Origin: UBA2653 sp964572685
Lineage (GTDB): Bacteria > Pseudomonadota > Gammaproteobacteria > Legionellales > Legionellaceae
NCBI GenBank assembly: GCA_964572685.1
Contig: CAZNFJ010000002.1
Location: 1-64,000 of the forward strand
Reading direction: 5' to 3'
Length of the DNA stretch: 64,000 nucleotides
The translations under genes and the position numbers were made by a program. Every line of letters begins with the position of its first letter. Within the stretch, counting starts at the first letter, position 1. Under the pieces are notes generated by a model, which saw nothing but the letters and a program-made list of their open reading frames with translations, did no database searches and was not told where the DNA came from. Shown piece after piece: positions 53,692-62,227 of this stretch.

Positions 53692-54510
53692 ATGAAAAGT
53701 TTTAACAAATACACAATCAATATTTTAAAAATTTTCTTGTGCTCTACAGCCCTCATGTCCACTTCGGCCATGGCGGGAACCATGGGTGATCTTGCAGACA
53801 AGGATTGGAAAAAGAACCTCTTTATCGGTGTCGATGGTGGTTATTCTTTATCACTAAACAGTACCAACTTCTCCCCTTACACTAACTCTAATATCGGCGC
53901 TTATGAATCGGTCATCAGTATTCCTGGTAATACGACATTTCAACATGATATTGGCAATTCTGGGATGATAGGTGGTTTCTTGGGATATCGTGTCAATGAA
54001 AATTTAAGCTTTAATGTCAATTACGACTATAGAGGTTGGTTTAGCTGGCAAGTACCGACAAATGCTTCACTATCTTCCAGCATCAATGATTTATTCTATT
54101 ATGTCAAAGATATTAACATTCAAACTCTGTTTTTTAATTTTACATTGACACCTAATCAGGATTGGGAAAAGTTAGGCCCTCTAAGACCCTACGTTTCCGG
54201 CGGACTTGGTATGGCATTTAATCATGTGGGAACTTTAACGTCAGTTGACTTAATGAACCCAGCCACAACCAACAACATCGAGGGTTCATCAATCACAAGT
54301 TTTTCATGGAATGTAGGCATCGGTGCTGAATATCTTATTACCCAAAACCTAGTCTATACACTGGGATACCGCTTTGTTGAAGCAGGTTCGATAGAAACCA
54401 GTAATAACCTCTATAACTCCAATGGAACTTATGAAGTAAATCCATTTAAAGCAAGCCCTGTTCTTTTGAATGAAATTGTCACCGGACTTAGATGGCAATT
54501 TAACACTTAA
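53692..54510 (+). CDS. Outer-membrane beta-barrel protein
   Basis: 272-residue precursor. ATG 53692 is chosen for AGGAAG about 8 bases upstream and because it starts a normal signal peptide (KYTINILKIFLCSTALMSTSAMA before GTMGDL). The mature part has alternating amphipathic strands: NLFIGVDGGYSLSLN, GMIGGFLGYRVNENLSFNVNYDYRGW, LRPYVSGGLGMAFNHV, SFSWNVGIGAEYLITQNLVYTLGYRFVEAGS and a C-terminal TGLRWQFNT ending in an aromatic-rich strand. This is the OmpA/OmpX-like small barrel pattern common in Legionella and Coxiella surface proteins. Function unknown. Confidence 0.82.
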   Translation: MKSFNKYTINILKIFLCSTALMSTSAMAGTMGDLADKDWKKNLFIGVDGGYSLSLNSTNFSPYTNSNIGAYESVISIPGNTTFQHDIGNSGMIGGFLGYRVNENLSFNVNYDYRGWFSWQVPTNASLSSSINDLFYYVKDINIQTLFFNFTLTPNQDWEKLGPLRPYVSGGLGMAFNHVGTLTSVDLMNPATTNNIEGSSITSFSWNVGIGAEYLITQNLVYTLGYRFVEAGSIETSNNLYNSNGTYEVNPFKASPVLLNEIVTGLRWQFNT

Positions 54511-54512
54511 GC

Positions 54513-54552
54513 AAAAAAGCCCATTCTTTCTCATCACACACAAGAATGGGCT
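54513..54552 (-). terminator. Rho-independent terminator, mainly for pepA-like gene
   Basis: AGCCCATTCTT (54518-54528) pairs perfectly with AAGAATGGGCT (54542-54552), an 11-bp stem. On the minus strand it is followed by a T-run (54518-54513), so it ends the minus-strand aminopeptidase transcript. It probably also halts plus-strand transcripts from the OMP gene. Confidence 0.85.
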
Positions 54553-54564
54553 ATAAATTCTCTT

Positions 54565-55929
54565 CTATTGTACAATTTTCATCAAATATTCAAAAACAGC
54601 CATCATCGCCATTGCTTCCCCTCCTTCTGGTTTTCCTGCCTTCGAACTCACATTCCAGGCCATCAAATCAAAATGACCCCAAATTACTTCTTCAGACACA
54701 AAACGTTTAAGAAAAAGTGCTGCCGTAATGGCACCCGCATAAGGAGAGCTGGTTGAGTTGGACATGTCTGCAACATTAGAATCCAACATTGACATATAAG
54801 GCTCATACAACGGTAGCTGCCAGACAAAATCATTGGTCGCCATACCCGAGCGAACCACATCTTGCGCAAAATCGTTATGAGAACTAAATAGAGCAGAAAT
54901 TTCTGTACCAACTGCAGTTCTAGCCGCTCCTGTTAAAGTCGCAAAATCAATGACCCATTTTGCCTTTTGCTCAACGGCGTAACACAAGGCATCGGCCAAA
55001 ACCAAACGTCCTTCGGCATCGGTATTATCAATTTCCACATGCAAACCATTACGCATCCGAATGACATCTCCGGGCCGATATGCTTGCCCGTCGATGCTAT
55101 TTTCCACTGCCGGAATCAATACATGTAAATGAAAAGGCAGTTTAAATTGCATAATGAGTTGTGCCAAGCCTATGACTTGAGCCGCGCCCCCCATGTCTTT
55201 TTTCATGGTGCGCATGGCATTACCGGGCTTTAAGTTCAAACCTCCAGAATCAAAACAAACGCCTTTGCCAACCAAGAATAATTTTGGATGTTTGGCATTT
55301 CCCCAGGTGAGCTTTAATAATCGAGGTGCTTTTGCGCCTGCTCGGCCCACTGTATAAATAGCAGGGAAATTTTCTTTTAAAAGTGCGTCACCTACTATGC
55401 TTGAAAACTGTCCCTGATAGCCTTGAGCCAAACTATCTAATATCATCCCCAAATCATCAGGCCCCATATCTTCTGCAGGAGTATTGATTAAATCTCTCAC
55501 TTTATAAACTGCATCAACAAAGGTCACAACTTTATCGTATTGCGCGTCACTTAAACATAATACTTTTGGAAATACATCCATTTTTTTATAACGAACAAAT
55601 TTATATTGCGCCATCCCCCAGGCCATCAAATCATAATCAGATAAGTTCTGTTGCACCACATATATACCCGCTGGCAATTTTAAAGCAACACTCGCTAATA
55701 CTGAAAAATAAGATTTCTCTGGTGCTCCTAACAACACTTTTTTTAATTCACCATGGTTATTGGTCAATAAAGCCATTTCACCAGGATTAGCTTGAAAAGA
55801 CTGCCATGATATTTGATTTTTTTCTAATTCTGAAAGTCTAGCATGCACTAAAACCCAATCAGCAGGTTTTAAAAATTCAATGACAATGGCATCTTTTTTA
55901 GATGACCGATAAAATTGTTCCGCTTGCAT
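54565..55929 (-). CDS. M17-family leucyl aminopeptidase
   Basis: Cytoplasmic metallo-aminopeptidase of family M17, about 454 residues from ATG 55929 (GGGAG 9 bases upstream; the frame opens 24 bases earlier). The C-terminal catalytic half has LVGKGVCFDSGGLNLKPGNAMRTMKKDMGGAAQVIG, then VEIDNTDAEGRLVLADAL (metal-binding NTDAEGRL) and IDFATLTGAARTAVG. The N-terminal half is less conserved. It may be closer to PepB than PepA; the exact subtype was not determined. The gene starts 13 bases after murJ and ends at a strong terminator. Confidence 0.9.
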   Translation of the reverse strand: MQAEQFYRSSKKDAIVIEFLKPADWVLVHARLSELEKNQISWQSFQANPGEMALLTNNHGELKKVLLGAPEKSYFSVLASVALKLPAGIYVVQQNLSDYDLMAWGMAQYKFVRYKKMDVFPKVLCLSDAQYDKVVTFVDAVYKVRDLINTPAEDMGPDDLGMILDSLAQGYQGQFSSIVGDALLKENFPAIYTVGRAGAKAPRLLKLTWGNAKHPKLFLVGKGVCFDSGGLNLKPGNAMRTMKKDMGGAAQVIGLAQLIMQFKLPFHLHVLIPAVENSIDGQAYRPGDVIRMRNGLHVEIDNTDAEGRLVLADALCYAVEQKAKWVIDFATLTGAARTAVGTEISALFSSHNDFAQDVVRSGMATNDFVWQLPLYEPYMSMLDSNVADMSNSTSSPYAGAITAALFLKRFVSEEVIWGHFDLMAWNVSSKAGKPEGGEAMAMMAVFEYLMKIVQ

Positions 55930-55942
55930 CTCTTTGCTCTCC

Positions 55943-57514
55943 CTAAGCTTCACGTCCTAAACCGCGAAATTGTTTGATATTAAATCCAGTGGCTAATAAG
56001 GTCAGTACATAAATGAACATAGCGACAACCACATGCATCAATAAAACACTCAATCGAGAAGACACATGCATTTGATACCAATACGCTAAATCATGTTTTA
56101 CATAAATCAAATAAAGTGCCATCAAAAAATTCGCAAAAAGGATTTGTCCTGCAAATATCACCCAACCAGCTTCCGGGAGATAAATTTTTCGACGATACAA
56201 TAAAATCAATAAACATAAAGCATTAAAATAACCAGCTAAACTTGAGGCTAAAGTTAATCCAGCGTGCTTCAATGGCCAAACCAAAGCTGCACACAACAAA
56301 GAATTCACCAACATCGCCCATGCACCAATCTTTACCGGTGTTTTGATGTTTTGTTTTGAGTAAAACCCTGAAGCCAATACTTTAATCACCATGAAGGCCG
56401 GAACGCCCATGGATAAAGTGATTAAGCTTTTTTGGGTTTGTTCAATATCAAGTGCAAAAAATTGTCCATAACCAAAACAAGTCGCCACCAGCGGCATTGC
56501 AAAAATAATCAGTCCTAGGGACGCAGGAACACCCACCAGTAAAATCATCCGCAATCCCCAATCCAGGGTCTTAGAAAATTGATCATGATCTTGAGTGGAG
56601 TGTTTTTTGGATAGATGAGGTAAAATAACTGTGGCAATCGCCACTCCAAATACTCCTAAAGGAAAATCAGTCAATCTATCGGTATAATACAACCAGGTCA
56701 CGCTTCCAACCGGCAAAAAAGATGCAAACATGGTATCGACCAACAAATTGACTTGCGCAACGGATACACCAAACAAAGCGGGCACCATCAGTTTTAACAC
56801 TTTGCGAACGCCTGGATCACTCCAAACCATTTTCGGCATAACCAATAAATTTTTATACATTAAAAAAGGAATTTGTAATAGAAATTGCAAAATACCAGCG
56901 ATTGCCACCCCCCAAGCCAAGGCAAAAACGGAAGGACTTATCCAATGTCTTCCCCAGTAGGCACTCACGATCATCACAATATTAAGAACAACGGGCGTAA
57001 ATGCTGGTACTCCAAAATACCCATAGGTATTTAAGGTTGCACCGGCCATGGCGGTTAAAGAGATAAACAATAAATAAGGAAACGTAATAGAGAGCATTTG
57101 GGAGGCCCAAATAGATCTCAAACCGCCCGATTTAAAGCCTGGCGCAAAAAGTTTCACAATCCAAGGAGAACCTAGCATGCCCAAAATCGTTATCAACAAG
57201 AGAACAAATCCCAGACAGCCAGAGACTCGTGCTAAAAAGATACGTACATCAGAAAATTGATTTTTTTGCTGATATTCTGCTAAAACAGGAACAAATGCTT
57301 GAGAAAAAGAACCTTCAGCAAATAAACGACGCATAAAATTAGGAATTCGAAATGCTAAATAAAAAGCATCCATCCCCTCTTGAGCACCAAATATTTTAGC
57401 CAGCAACATATCACGAGCAAAGCCAAAAATTCGAGAAAAAAAAGTCATCAACGAGACCAGTGTCGTTGAACGTAAAAAACTTTGTTTCTTTTCAACCACG
57501 GGCGTGACATTCAT
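55943..57514 (-). CDS. murJ: Lipid II flippase MurJ
   Basis: Polytopic inner-membrane protein that flips lipid II for peptidoglycan synthesis. About 523 residues from ATG 57514 (57541 is also open), with around 14 hydrophobic segments. Typical sequence: SLMTFFSRIFGFARDMLLAKIFGAQEGMDAFYLAFRIPNFMRRLFAEGSFSQAFVPVLAEYQ and LYYTDRLTDFPLGVFGVAIATVILPHLSK. Length equals E. coli MurJ (511). It is the first gene of a two-gene minus-strand unit with the aminopeptidase. Confidence 0.96.
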   Translation of the reverse strand: MNVTPVVEKKQSFLRSTTLVSLMTFFSRIFGFARDMLLAKIFGAQEGMDAFYLAFRIPNFMRRLFAEGSFSQAFVPVLAEYQQKNQFSDVRIFLARVSGCLGFVLLLITILGMLGSPWIVKLFAPGFKSGGLRSIWASQMLSITFPYLLFISLTAMAGATLNTYGYFGVPAFTPVVLNIVMIVSAYWGRHWISPSVFALAWGVAIAGILQFLLQIPFLMYKNLLVMPKMVWSDPGVRKVLKLMVPALFGVSVAQVNLLVDTMFASFLPVGSVTWLYYTDRLTDFPLGVFGVAIATVILPHLSKKHSTQDHDQFSKTLDWGLRMILLVGVPASLGLIIFAMPLVATCFGYGQFFALDIEQTQKSLITLSMGVPAFMVIKVLASGFYSKQNIKTPVKIGAWAMLVNSLLCAALVWPLKHAGLTLASSLAGYFNALCLLILLYRRKIYLPEAGWVIFAGQILFANFLMALYLIYVKHDLAYWYQMHVSSRLSVLLMHVVVAMFIYVLTLLATGFNIKQFRGLGREA

Positions 57515-57620
57515 CTCGTATCCTAAAGCATCTCTATCCAACCTAGATAAGCATTATATTCAGTTTGATAAGGAGATTCAAACCTAATTATTTAACCATC
57601 CTACAAGAGCGATACAAAAT

Positions 57621-57894
57621 TTAGCTTGGCATACATTTGTTAGAATACTTGAGTATAAGTGTGAACGTCAGGATAAGAATATTATCAAAATTCATGGATT
57701 TAGCCCAAGTTTAAAGCTTTGTCATGTGTGTGACTATTGATTGGATTTTCTACCTTTGTCTGTTCGAGAATAAGGGGGCTGCTTGTTTTTATAAACATAA
57801 GCGGGATGTGAATGCTGCAAAGAATATTCGTATGATAGGTTTAATTGATTCGTTAGGGCTTTGCACCAGAACTATTAACCCATGCCTGTCATAA
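57621..57894 (+). mobile_element. TnpB (IS200/IS605 OrfB) remnant
   Basis: Scrap of the RuvC/zinc-finger end of TnpB. From 57621 the frame reads LAWHTFVRILEYKCERQ, then KIHGFSPSLKLCHVCDY, a TGA, then LDFLPLSVRE and further stops; after a frame change, 57796-57891 reads HKRDVNAAKNIRMIGLIDSL. These match the TnpB pattern: C-x2-C, LPLSVREW, then DRDxNAAxNI. The frame changes and stops show it is dead. No TnpA or clear end hairpin was seen. Confidence 0.8.
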
Positions 57895-58168
57895 CGATAA
57901 TCCGAATTTTCATACAATCAACATCACTTTATTTATTTTAGAAGCATATTATCCACCTCTATATATAACGACAAAATCAGACGAAATTAAAAAAATAACA
58001 AATAGGCTTGCGAATACTATATTGCGAATGAGAATTATTATTTTAATTGGTTGATGAGGATAATGAAAACGATTGCCGATCTTTAAATTGCAAAAATTCC
58101 AATCAAGACCTACTTTTAAACATTCAACAGATATCTTTAAAATAATCAGATTTAAAGTCGAAGACATC
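57895..58168. other. Gap without a convincing gene, upstream of rpsT
   Basis: AT-rich spacer after the TnpB scrap. The only open frame (minus strand, about 72 codons, 57949-58167) is low-complexity and has no similarity I recognise. It ends with the rpsT promoter. Confidence 0.5.
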
Positions 58169-58197
58169 TTGACAAACGACTATCAATCAGGCATATT
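58169..58197 (+). promoter_or_regulatory. Promoter for rpsT
   Basis: Perfect TTGACA (58169-58174), 17-base spacer, CATATT (58192-58197), 43 bases before the rpsT GTG start. Confidence 0.6.
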
Positions 58198-58239
58198 CTT
58201 TACCTTACTTTTGTATTTTTTTATGTTTGGAGTATAGTT

Positions 58240-58506
58240 GTGGCGAATATTAAATCAGCAATTAAACGTGCTCGCCAAAATGATCAATTGCGTTTACGCA
58301 ATACAAGCGCACGTTCTATGTTTCGCACTTTTGTAAAAAACGTTGTGAAAGCCATCGAAGCTAAACAACCAGAAGCTGCTAAAACAGCTTTTGCTAAAGC
58401 TCAACCTATTATCGATAAAGCAGCACAGAAAGGTCTTATTCATAAAAATAAAGCCTCTCGTATTAAAAGCCGATTATCAGCACAAATTAAAGGTTTAGCT
58501 GCTTAA
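58240..58506 (+). CDS. rpsT: 30S ribosomal protein S20
   Basis: Primary 16S rRNA-binding protein of the small subunit. 88 residues (87 in E. coli), starting MANIKSAIKRARQNDQLRLRN and ending SRLSAQIKGLAA. The start codon is GTG at 58240 with GGAG 7 bases upstream; E. coli rpsT also uses a non-AUG (UUG) start, linked to autoregulation. It has its own promoter and a strong terminator, so it is a single-gene unit. Confidence 0.97.
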   Translation: MANIKSAIKRARQNDQLRLRNTSARSMFRTFVKNVVKAIEAKQPEAAKTAFAKAQPIIDKAAQKGLIHKNKASRIKSRLSAQIKGLAA

Positions 58507-58536
58507 TTATGTTTTTGTCGCTCTAAGTCCGTACCC

Positions 58537-58571
58537 CCCGAACTCTTAAAAAAGTTCGGGTTTTTATTTTT
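58537..58571 (+). terminator. Rho-independent terminator of rpsT
   Basis: CCCGAACT (58537-58544) pairs with AGTTCGGG (58553-58560), followed by TTTTTATTTTT. A textbook structure 31 bases after the stop. Confidence 0.92.
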
Positions 58572-58650
58572 AACTCTTATGATAAAATCTTGTCATTTCA
58601 AAATTTTGCAGGCATGATAATTAATTATTTGAGTATGTATTGGAATATTT

Positions 58651-58872
58651 ATGGCTAAAGAAGAACATATAGAAATGTCTGGAACAGTAATTGATACTCT
58701 TCCTAACACAATGTTTCGAGTCGAACTGGAAAATGGTCATATTGTTACTGCCCATATTTCTGGTCGCATGCGTAAAAATTACATTCGTATCTTAACCGGC
58801 GACAAAGTTAAAGTCGAGTTAACTCCCTACGATTTAAGTAAAGCACGCATTACTTTCCGAGACAAAGGTTAA
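58651..58872 (+). CDS. infA: Translation initiation factor IF-1
   Basis: Small OB-fold protein that binds the ribosomal A site at initiation. 73 residues, near-identical in pattern to E. coli IF-1: SGTVIDTLPNTMFRVELENG, HISGRMRKNYIRILTGDKV and ELTPYDLSKARITFR. Single-gene unit with a terminator directly after it. Confidence 0.97.
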   Translation: MAKEEHIEMSGTVIDTLPNTMFRVELENGHIVTAHISGRMRKNYIRILTGDKVKVELTPYDLSKARITFRDKG

Positions 58873-58874
58873 CA

Positions 58875-58911
58875 AATAAGGCAGCAATCAATCAAGTATT
58901 GTTGCCTTATT
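58875..58911 (+). terminator. Terminator-like hairpin of infA
   Basis: AATAAGGCAGCAAT (58875-58888) pairs with ATTGTTGCCTTATT (58898-58911), a 14-bp stem with one G-T pair, starting 3 bases after the stop. The tail (CTTATTCC) is only weakly T-rich. Confidence 0.75.
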
Positions 58912-58984
58912 CTTATTCCTATTCACATCAAATTCCCTCTATGATATAAAATTACTATCCTCTCTAAACTTTAACGCATCATTA

Positions 58985-59773
58985 ATGAACAATTTAAAGC
59001 CCAGAATCAAGCGCAAAGCCTATAAAATTTTGATGCTCACCCAAAAGAAATTTTTAAAATTATTAAATTTAAATCGGGGATTTTTTAGATCAAAAATGAA
59101 AACTAAAAAGCTTTTTGCCATTTGCGATCAAAATAGTTATTTTCAAATCCGATCACATCGATTAGTTCCCATTCTAAATCCCCAGAAATTTATTGATTTA
59201 AGTCACATGTCTTTCCCATCAGTGTCTTCCCCTGCGCATATAGAATTGGATATTACCTGGAAAGAAACAACCTATTGTAGCGGACAACAAAATAATATTC
59301 TGGGGGATAACGGCATCCTTTTGATAGATGCTCTAGAGATTAAAATACCTGTTGTTCCGGCTAAAAATGAATATTTACACTATTACCATGCACACTTAAT
59401 TTCGCCAGGGAAAACAATTAAAATATCTAATCACCCATTTCCTATTTGGAAAATGAAAATCTCTAAAGATTATGTGAAAAACTATTTAATGACCCAAAAT
59501 GGTGGTGGATTTTATCTTGAGTATCACACCGATCAACCTCATTATCATCACAATCTTCAGGGGGAAGGTTATTATATTTTAGGGAAGACAAATTCAAGCT
59601 TTACAAAGCTCCAACTTACTGCATTTACTATTCCACAAGATCATGCCATTTATACTGAAAAAGGTGTAATTCATTGTGATGCGGCGCTGACAGGCTCTTA
59701 TTTAGTGGGTTACCACCTTTCCAATGAGTTTTCCACCGTTCTACTCAGAAAAAAAATCATCCCAATCAACTGA
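58985..59773 (+). CDS. Hypothetical protein, possibly cupin-like, 262 aa
   Basis: Not recognised with certainty. The first 40 residues are very basic (Lys/Arg-rich), and ATG 59096 (MKTKKLFAICDQNSYFQIR) is an equally good start that removes them. The C-terminal 90 residues have a cupin-like pattern: LEYHTDQPHYHHNLQGEGYYILGK with several histidines, a hydrophobic strand FTIPQDHAIYTEKGVIHCD and VGYHLSNEFSTVLLR. If it is a cupin it may bind a metal. No signal peptide. It converges with the minus-strand genes downstream. Confidence 0.55.
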   Translation: MNNLKPRIKRKAYKILMLTQKKFLKLLNLNRGFFRSKMKTKKLFAICDQNSYFQIRSHRLVPILNPQKFIDLSHMSFPSVSSPAHIELDITWKETTYCSGQQNNILGDNGILLIDALEIKIPVVPAKNEYLHYYHAHLISPGKTIKISNHPFPIWKMKISKDYVKNYLMTQNGGGFYLEYHTDQPHYHHNLQGEGYYILGKTNSSFTKLQLTAFTIPQDHAIYTEKGVIHCDAALTGSYLVGYHLSNEFSTVLLRKKIIPIN

Positions 59774-59929
59774 TTGAATGTCTATTTGAACCATTCGCAA
59801 TTGATAAAGCAAGTTTTTCTGATGTGTTGCGTGAGCCGCCTCTGAAAGAAGTCGAATTACACAAGCCTTTTGTTCAATAAACGTCAACGACCAGCCACCA
59901 TCATTTGGCGAATCAAAATACTTCCACAC
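59741..59929 (-). CDS. Possible small protein after pmbA, 62 aa
   Basis: Open frame starting inside the end of pmbA (46-base overlap, different frame) and ending inside the convergent gene. The part beyond pmbA reads KACVIRLLSEAAHATHQKNL then LYQLRMVQIDIQSVDWDDFF, which has normal protein composition and fills the otherwise empty 110-base gap. There is no clear ribosome-binding site and no recognised family. It may be a coupled small protein or chance. Confidence 0.25.
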   Translation of the reverse strand: MWKYFDSPNDGGWSLTFIEQKACVIRLLSEAAHATHQKNLLYQLRMVQIDIQSVDWDDFFSE

Positions 59930-61242
59930 TGTGTAGAACGATTATGATCAGTATCGGCACCAATGGCAATGATATCTCGATATATATCCAACAAATTTCC
60001 AGCGATAGTCACGCCATCGACTGAATGAATCATTTCACCATTTTCAACCCAATAGCCACTTGCACCTTGCGATAAATCTCCAGTCAATAATTGAACACCA
60101 TGCCCCATCAAATCAGTAATCACCAAACATTTGGGTACTTGTCTTTGTAACTCGGCCAAATCCCTTGCATTGGCTGTTACATGCAAATTATGAACTCCAT
60201 CAGCATTCCCAGTACTCTTTAAGCCTAAACGCCTGGCCGAGTAAACACCCAAAACATATTGTTGAAGCAGCCCCCCATCAACAAAAATATTTTCCCTCGT
60301 TGCCATGCCATCACTATCAAAATAACTACTTCCCAATCCTCGAGGAATAAAAGGTTTTTCTTGAATAGACACGAACGATGGAAAAATTTGACGACCCAAT
60401 GCCTCACATAAAAAGGAATTTTTTCTAAACAATTGGGTCCCACTAATAGCACTCATAAAATGTCCCATGAGTTGACTTGCGACTCGTGGGCTAAAAATAA
60501 CAGGGACTTCTTGGGTTGCAATGGTTCTTGCTCCTAAACGCGCACAAACACGCTTTGCAGCGAGTTCTGCAACCACATCCATCGAATCCAGATCTTCTTT
60601 TGCACGAGCTGTGGTGAATGCGTAATCACGTTGCATATCCTGTTGATTTTTGGCAATCAAAACACAAGACATGCCATGACGTGTAGAATACAAGACTTCT
60701 TCAAAGCCCCGAGTATTCATGGTGGCATTCAAAAATCGATAGCTTGAGACATTTGCTCCTTCCGAATTCACAATCCGCTGATCACAAGCCATCGCTTGTT
60801 TTTCCAGGGCTATCGCCTGTGAAATGGCTTGTTCGGTAGAGATTTCCACAGGATGATAAAGATCCAAATCTTTTAAATCATGAAGTTTATCTGCAGCAAT
60901 CAAACCATAACAAGGATCTTCTGCGCTAACTTTAGCCATATCACAAGCCATTTTCACTGCACGAATAATCGATTGTTCTCTTAAGTCTGTAGTCGATGAC
61001 AAACCTTTTCGTTGCCCCATGTATACTTCAATACCCAAACCTTGATTTTGATGAAAACTCACCGCCTCAACATCGCTTAAACGCACATCAACACTAAAGC
61101 CAATGTCTTGATTAAAATCAATCGATGCGTCCGTTGCGCCATAAGAACGGCATAAATCTAATGTTTGTTTCAAAAGTGTCAGGCAAGAATCAATTGACTT
61201 TAAACCTGAAAGGCTGCTATTTTGTAGTTCTGATTTAATCAT
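59884..61242 (-). CDS. pmbA: Metalloprotease PmbA (TldE)
   Basis: TldD/TldE-family protein; in E. coli TldD and TldE form a protease that matures microcin B17 and degrades the CcdA antitoxin. The 452-residue product has the family features: GATDASIDFNQDIGFSVDVRLSDVE, GQRKGLSSTTDLREQSI, IFSPRVASQLMGHFMSAISG, FVDGGLLQQYVLGVYSARRLG, ITDLMGHGVQLLTGDLSQGASGYWVENGE and the end STQCGSILIRQMMVAGR. Length matches E. coli TldE (450). The catalytic HExxxH is in TldD, not here, as expected. Confidence 0.95.
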   Translation of the reverse strand: MIKSELQNSSLSGLKSIDSCLTLLKQTLDLCRSYGATDASIDFNQDIGFSVDVRLSDVEAVSFHQNQGLGIEVYMGQRKGLSSTTDLREQSIIRAVKMACDMAKVSAEDPCYGLIAADKLHDLKDLDLYHPVEISTEQAISQAIALEKQAMACDQRIVNSEGANVSSYRFLNATMNTRGFEEVLYSTRHGMSCVLIAKNQQDMQRDYAFTTARAKEDLDSMDVVAELAAKRVCARLGARTIATQEVPVIFSPRVASQLMGHFMSAISGTQLFRKNSFLCEALGRQIFPSFVSIQEKPFIPRGLGSSYFDSDGMATRENIFVDGGLLQQYVLGVYSARRLGLKSTGNADGVHNLHVTANARDLAELQRQVPKCLVITDLMGHGVQLLTGDLSQGASGYWVENGEMIHSVDGVTIAGNLLDIYRDIIAIGADTDHNRSTQCGSILIRQMMVAGR

Positions 61243-61289
61243 GTGTGCTCAAAATATTCGTTTACTTTTAATAAGGATACCGAAATCCC

Positions 61290-62036
61290 ATGAACAGGCA
61301 AAGCATATTTAAAAAATTTATTGCTTTGTTAGCTCTAGGTCTCAGTCACCTAAGCTATGCACAATGGAAAATATTGGAACCAGGTATTGAATATCAAGAC
61401 CTTTCCCCCATTTACATCAAAGATTGGTCACACATTCATGTTTTTAAAATAAAATTAACGGAACAACAATTAAAACTCATCAATTATCAAGATATTCATG
61501 ATCCTTACCCTTCCATTCGACAATATGCTGAGCATGATCATGCTCATTTAGCTATCAATGGCGGTTTTTTTGATAAAAAGCAACAGCCCTTAGGTCTTCG
61601 AATCAGTCAAAATCTTCAAACCAATGGATTTAAAAATATAAGCTGGTGGGGCGTTTTTTATATACAAAATCATAAGCCCTCTATCGCCAGCGCTAGGCAA
61701 TTTAGTACCAAGCAAAATATTGAATTTGCCATTCAAGCAGGACCACGGTTGATTATTGATAAAAAAATTCCGTCACTGCGTCCAGGTTATGCAGAAAGAA
61801 CTGCTTTGTGCGTTTTGTCTTCCCAAGAAATGGCGATCATTGTTACTCAGTATTTTCCCATGACTTTAACTCAATTGGCCCATATTCTTTCTCAAGATCC
61901 TCTCAATTGTCAAAGTGCTTTAAACCTCGATGGTGGTAGCTCTACACAATTTTATGCAAAATTTCCTGATTTTTTTCTGCATATGCCCGGATTAACTTCT
62001 GTAAGTGATGCCATCACGGTATTGCCTAGGAATTAA
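61290..62036 (+). CDS. Exported phosphodiester glycosidase-like protein (NAGPA/DUF2233)
   Basis: 248-residue secreted protein. The signal peptide ends near SHLSYA before QWKIL. The NAGPA core motifs are present: HLAINGGFFDKKQQPLGLRI (N90-GGFF), IQAGPRLIIDKKI, ERTALCVL and LNLDGGSSTQFY near the end. Members cleave sugar-phosphodiester bonds, for example uncovering mannose-6-phosphate in animals; bacterial roles are largely unknown. It is divergent from pmbA. Confidence 0.87.
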   Translation: MNRQSIFKKFIALLALGLSHLSYAQWKILEPGIEYQDLSPIYIKDWSHIHVFKIKLTEQQLKLINYQDIHDPYPSIRQYAEHDHAHLAINGGFFDKKQQPLGLRISQNLQTNGFKNISWWGVFYIQNHKPSIASARQFSTKQNIEFAIQAGPRLIIDKKIPSLRPGYAERTALCVLSSQEMAIIVTQYFPMTLTQLAHILSQDPLNCQSALNLDGGSSTQFYAKFPDFFLHMPGLTSVSDAITVLPRN

Positions 62037-62073
62037 GATGATTTTTTAAAATCACCCACTCTATTTTCACAAC

Positions 62074-62082
62074 TTATCCACA
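62074..62082 (+). promoter_or_regulatory. DnaA box upstream of nrdA
   Basis: TTATCCACA is a perfect match to the consensus DnaA box, 31 bases upstream of the candidate nrdA -35. In E. coli the nrdAB promoter is also bound by DnaA, which fits control of dNTP supply with replication initiation. Confidence 0.55.
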
Positions 62083-62104
62083 GGTTTATCGCATAGTTAT
62101 GCTA

Positions 62105-62133
62105 TTGCAGTTTTTATAAAAACACATTATCTT
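62105..62133 (+). promoter_or_regulatory. Candidate nrdA promoter
   Basis: TTGCAG (62105-62110), 17-base spacer, TATCTT (62128-62133). The -10 overlaps the first NrdR-like box. Confidence 0.4.
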
Positions 62134-62170
62134 GTTATTAGATGTGGTAGCAAAAAACTATATGTAGTAT
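62122..62170. promoter_or_regulatory. Pair of NrdR-like boxes
   Basis: Two 16-base sites resemble the NrdR consensus acaCwAtATaTwGtgt: ACACATTATCTTGTTA (62122-62137, 12/16) and AAACTATATGTAGTAT (62155-62170, 13/16). They are 33 bases apart, close to the usual three helical turns (31-32). NrdR pairs like this repress ribonucleotide reductase genes. Confidence 0.5.
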
Positions 62171-62227
62171 TTTAATCAAAATGTGCTGTACAAGAATAAA
62201 CTTCAGCCAACAGCTCGGAGAGAAACA

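Noticed and set aside
57949..58167. 72-codon open frame on the minus strand upstream of rpsT
   Set aside because: Low-complexity Ile/Leu/Phe/Asn-rich translation of AT-rich spacer, no ribosome-binding site, and it overlaps the region leading to the rpsT promoter.
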